Shown piece by piece: positions 63,865-64,000 of a stretch of 64,000 nucleotides of DNA (positions within the stretch are counted from its first letter, which is position 1; each line of letters opens with the position of its first letter). The position numbers were made by a program, and so were the translations under genes. The notes under the pieces were generated by a model, which saw nothing but the letters and a program-made list of their open reading frames with translations, was not told where the DNA came from and ran no database searches. The stretch comes from Clostridiales bacterium. Its GTDB lineage: Bacteria; Bacillota; Clostridia; Oscillospirales; Oscillospiraceae. The stretch spans positions 1-64,000 of the forward strand of contig JAAYBD010000023.1 in the NCBI GenBank assembly GCA_012719035.1, read 5' to 3'.

Positions 63865-64000
63865 TTGAGCTTTCAGATAATAGGGGATAGCTGCTGTGAT
63901 TATCCTTATCTCGAAGACGACTACCCTTGGCTAAATCGTGTAGCACTTACCATCGAGCTGGACGGTGAAAATTTTGTTGACGACAAGTCACTGCGCAGCA
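63865..64000 (+). CDS. DegV family protein (N-terminal part, cut by the window)
   Basis: This is the start of a DegV family fatty-acid-binding protein, cut at the window end. The visible 45 residues read SFQIIGDSCCDYP and then a segment with VALTIELDGENFVDDKSL, which is the typical DegV opening with IxxDSxxDLP and the VDD motif. The start is a TTG at 63865, 6 bases after GAGGTGA; no ATG is in frame nearby. Homologues bind fatty acids for the FakA/FakB kinase system. Confidence 0.85.
   Translation, partial: MSFQIIGDSCCDYPYLEDDYPWLNRVALTIELDGENFVDDKSLRS

Overview
The window looks like chromosomal DNA of an anaerobic, probably spore-forming Clostridia-type Firmicute, perhaps from the Oscillospiraceae/Ruminococcaceae side. 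The reasons are a CwlD-type spore cortex amidase, a butyryl-CoA dehydrogenase with EtfAB, a T-box leader, an infC-rpmI-rplT operon with an attenuator-like leader, feoAB with a small Cys-rich FeoB partner, GGAGG-type ribosome binding sites on nearly every gene, many consensus TTGACA/TATAAT promoters, and acetate kinase. I see no rRNA, tRNA, CRISPR array, insertion sequence or prophage. Gene density is high and most intergenic gaps hold a recognisable promoter or terminator.

Layout. 1-9035: the end of an oligopeptide-binding protein, an acyltransferase, a diaminopimelate-decarboxylase-like enzyme, a double-OB SSB-like protein, and an oppBCDF-type peptide importer operon. 9036-10520: an AT-rich island with a secreted Cys-rich protein of unknown function and a 51-residue membrane protein starting with TTG. 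10521-16264: a complete de novo pyrimidine operon in the order pyrC-K-D-F-E-B-I. 16270-18888: a GH13 alpha-glucanase and, divergently, deoC. 18925-20335: infC-rpmI-rplT with a strong promoter and attenuator leader; infC appears to start at AUC. 20368-23939: a lone fumarase beta subunit and a group of membrane and secreted proteins. 23963-26748: the iron(II) operon feoA-feoB-Cys-rich partner. 26872-32710: aspartate aminotransferase and purB, then cwlD, radA and a DUF6873-like gene.

32742-38309: a zinc-ribbon/DUF5067 membrane protein, then butyryl-CoA dehydrogenase and etfBA as two neighbouring transcription units whose promoters share a motif at the start point. 38414-46605: a ferritin-like protein, ackA divergent from tmcAL, a branched-chain-amino-acid-type binding protein, a two-gene ABC exporter, and ilvE. 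46602-50661: an acyl-CoA-synthetase-like gene under a T-box, then two tandem paralogous LysR regulators. 50888-57586: the phosphate regulon pstSCAB-phoU-phoP-phoR in one run, with a Pho-box-like repeat upstream. 57605-64000: a shikimate-kinase-like gene, an AIM24/SPFH zinc-ribbon pair, an AEC transporter, a MATE exporter, a cytidylate-kinase-like protein, and the start of a DegV gene cut by the window edge.

Most of the window is ordinary housekeeping and transport DNA. The points I would look at again are the T-box controlling an acyl-CoA synthetase, the secreted protein/small membrane protein island with an apparent one-base slip in its signal peptide, the AUC start of infC, the common element at the bcd and etf promoters together with the structured bcd leader, and the helical insertion in the OppC-type permease.
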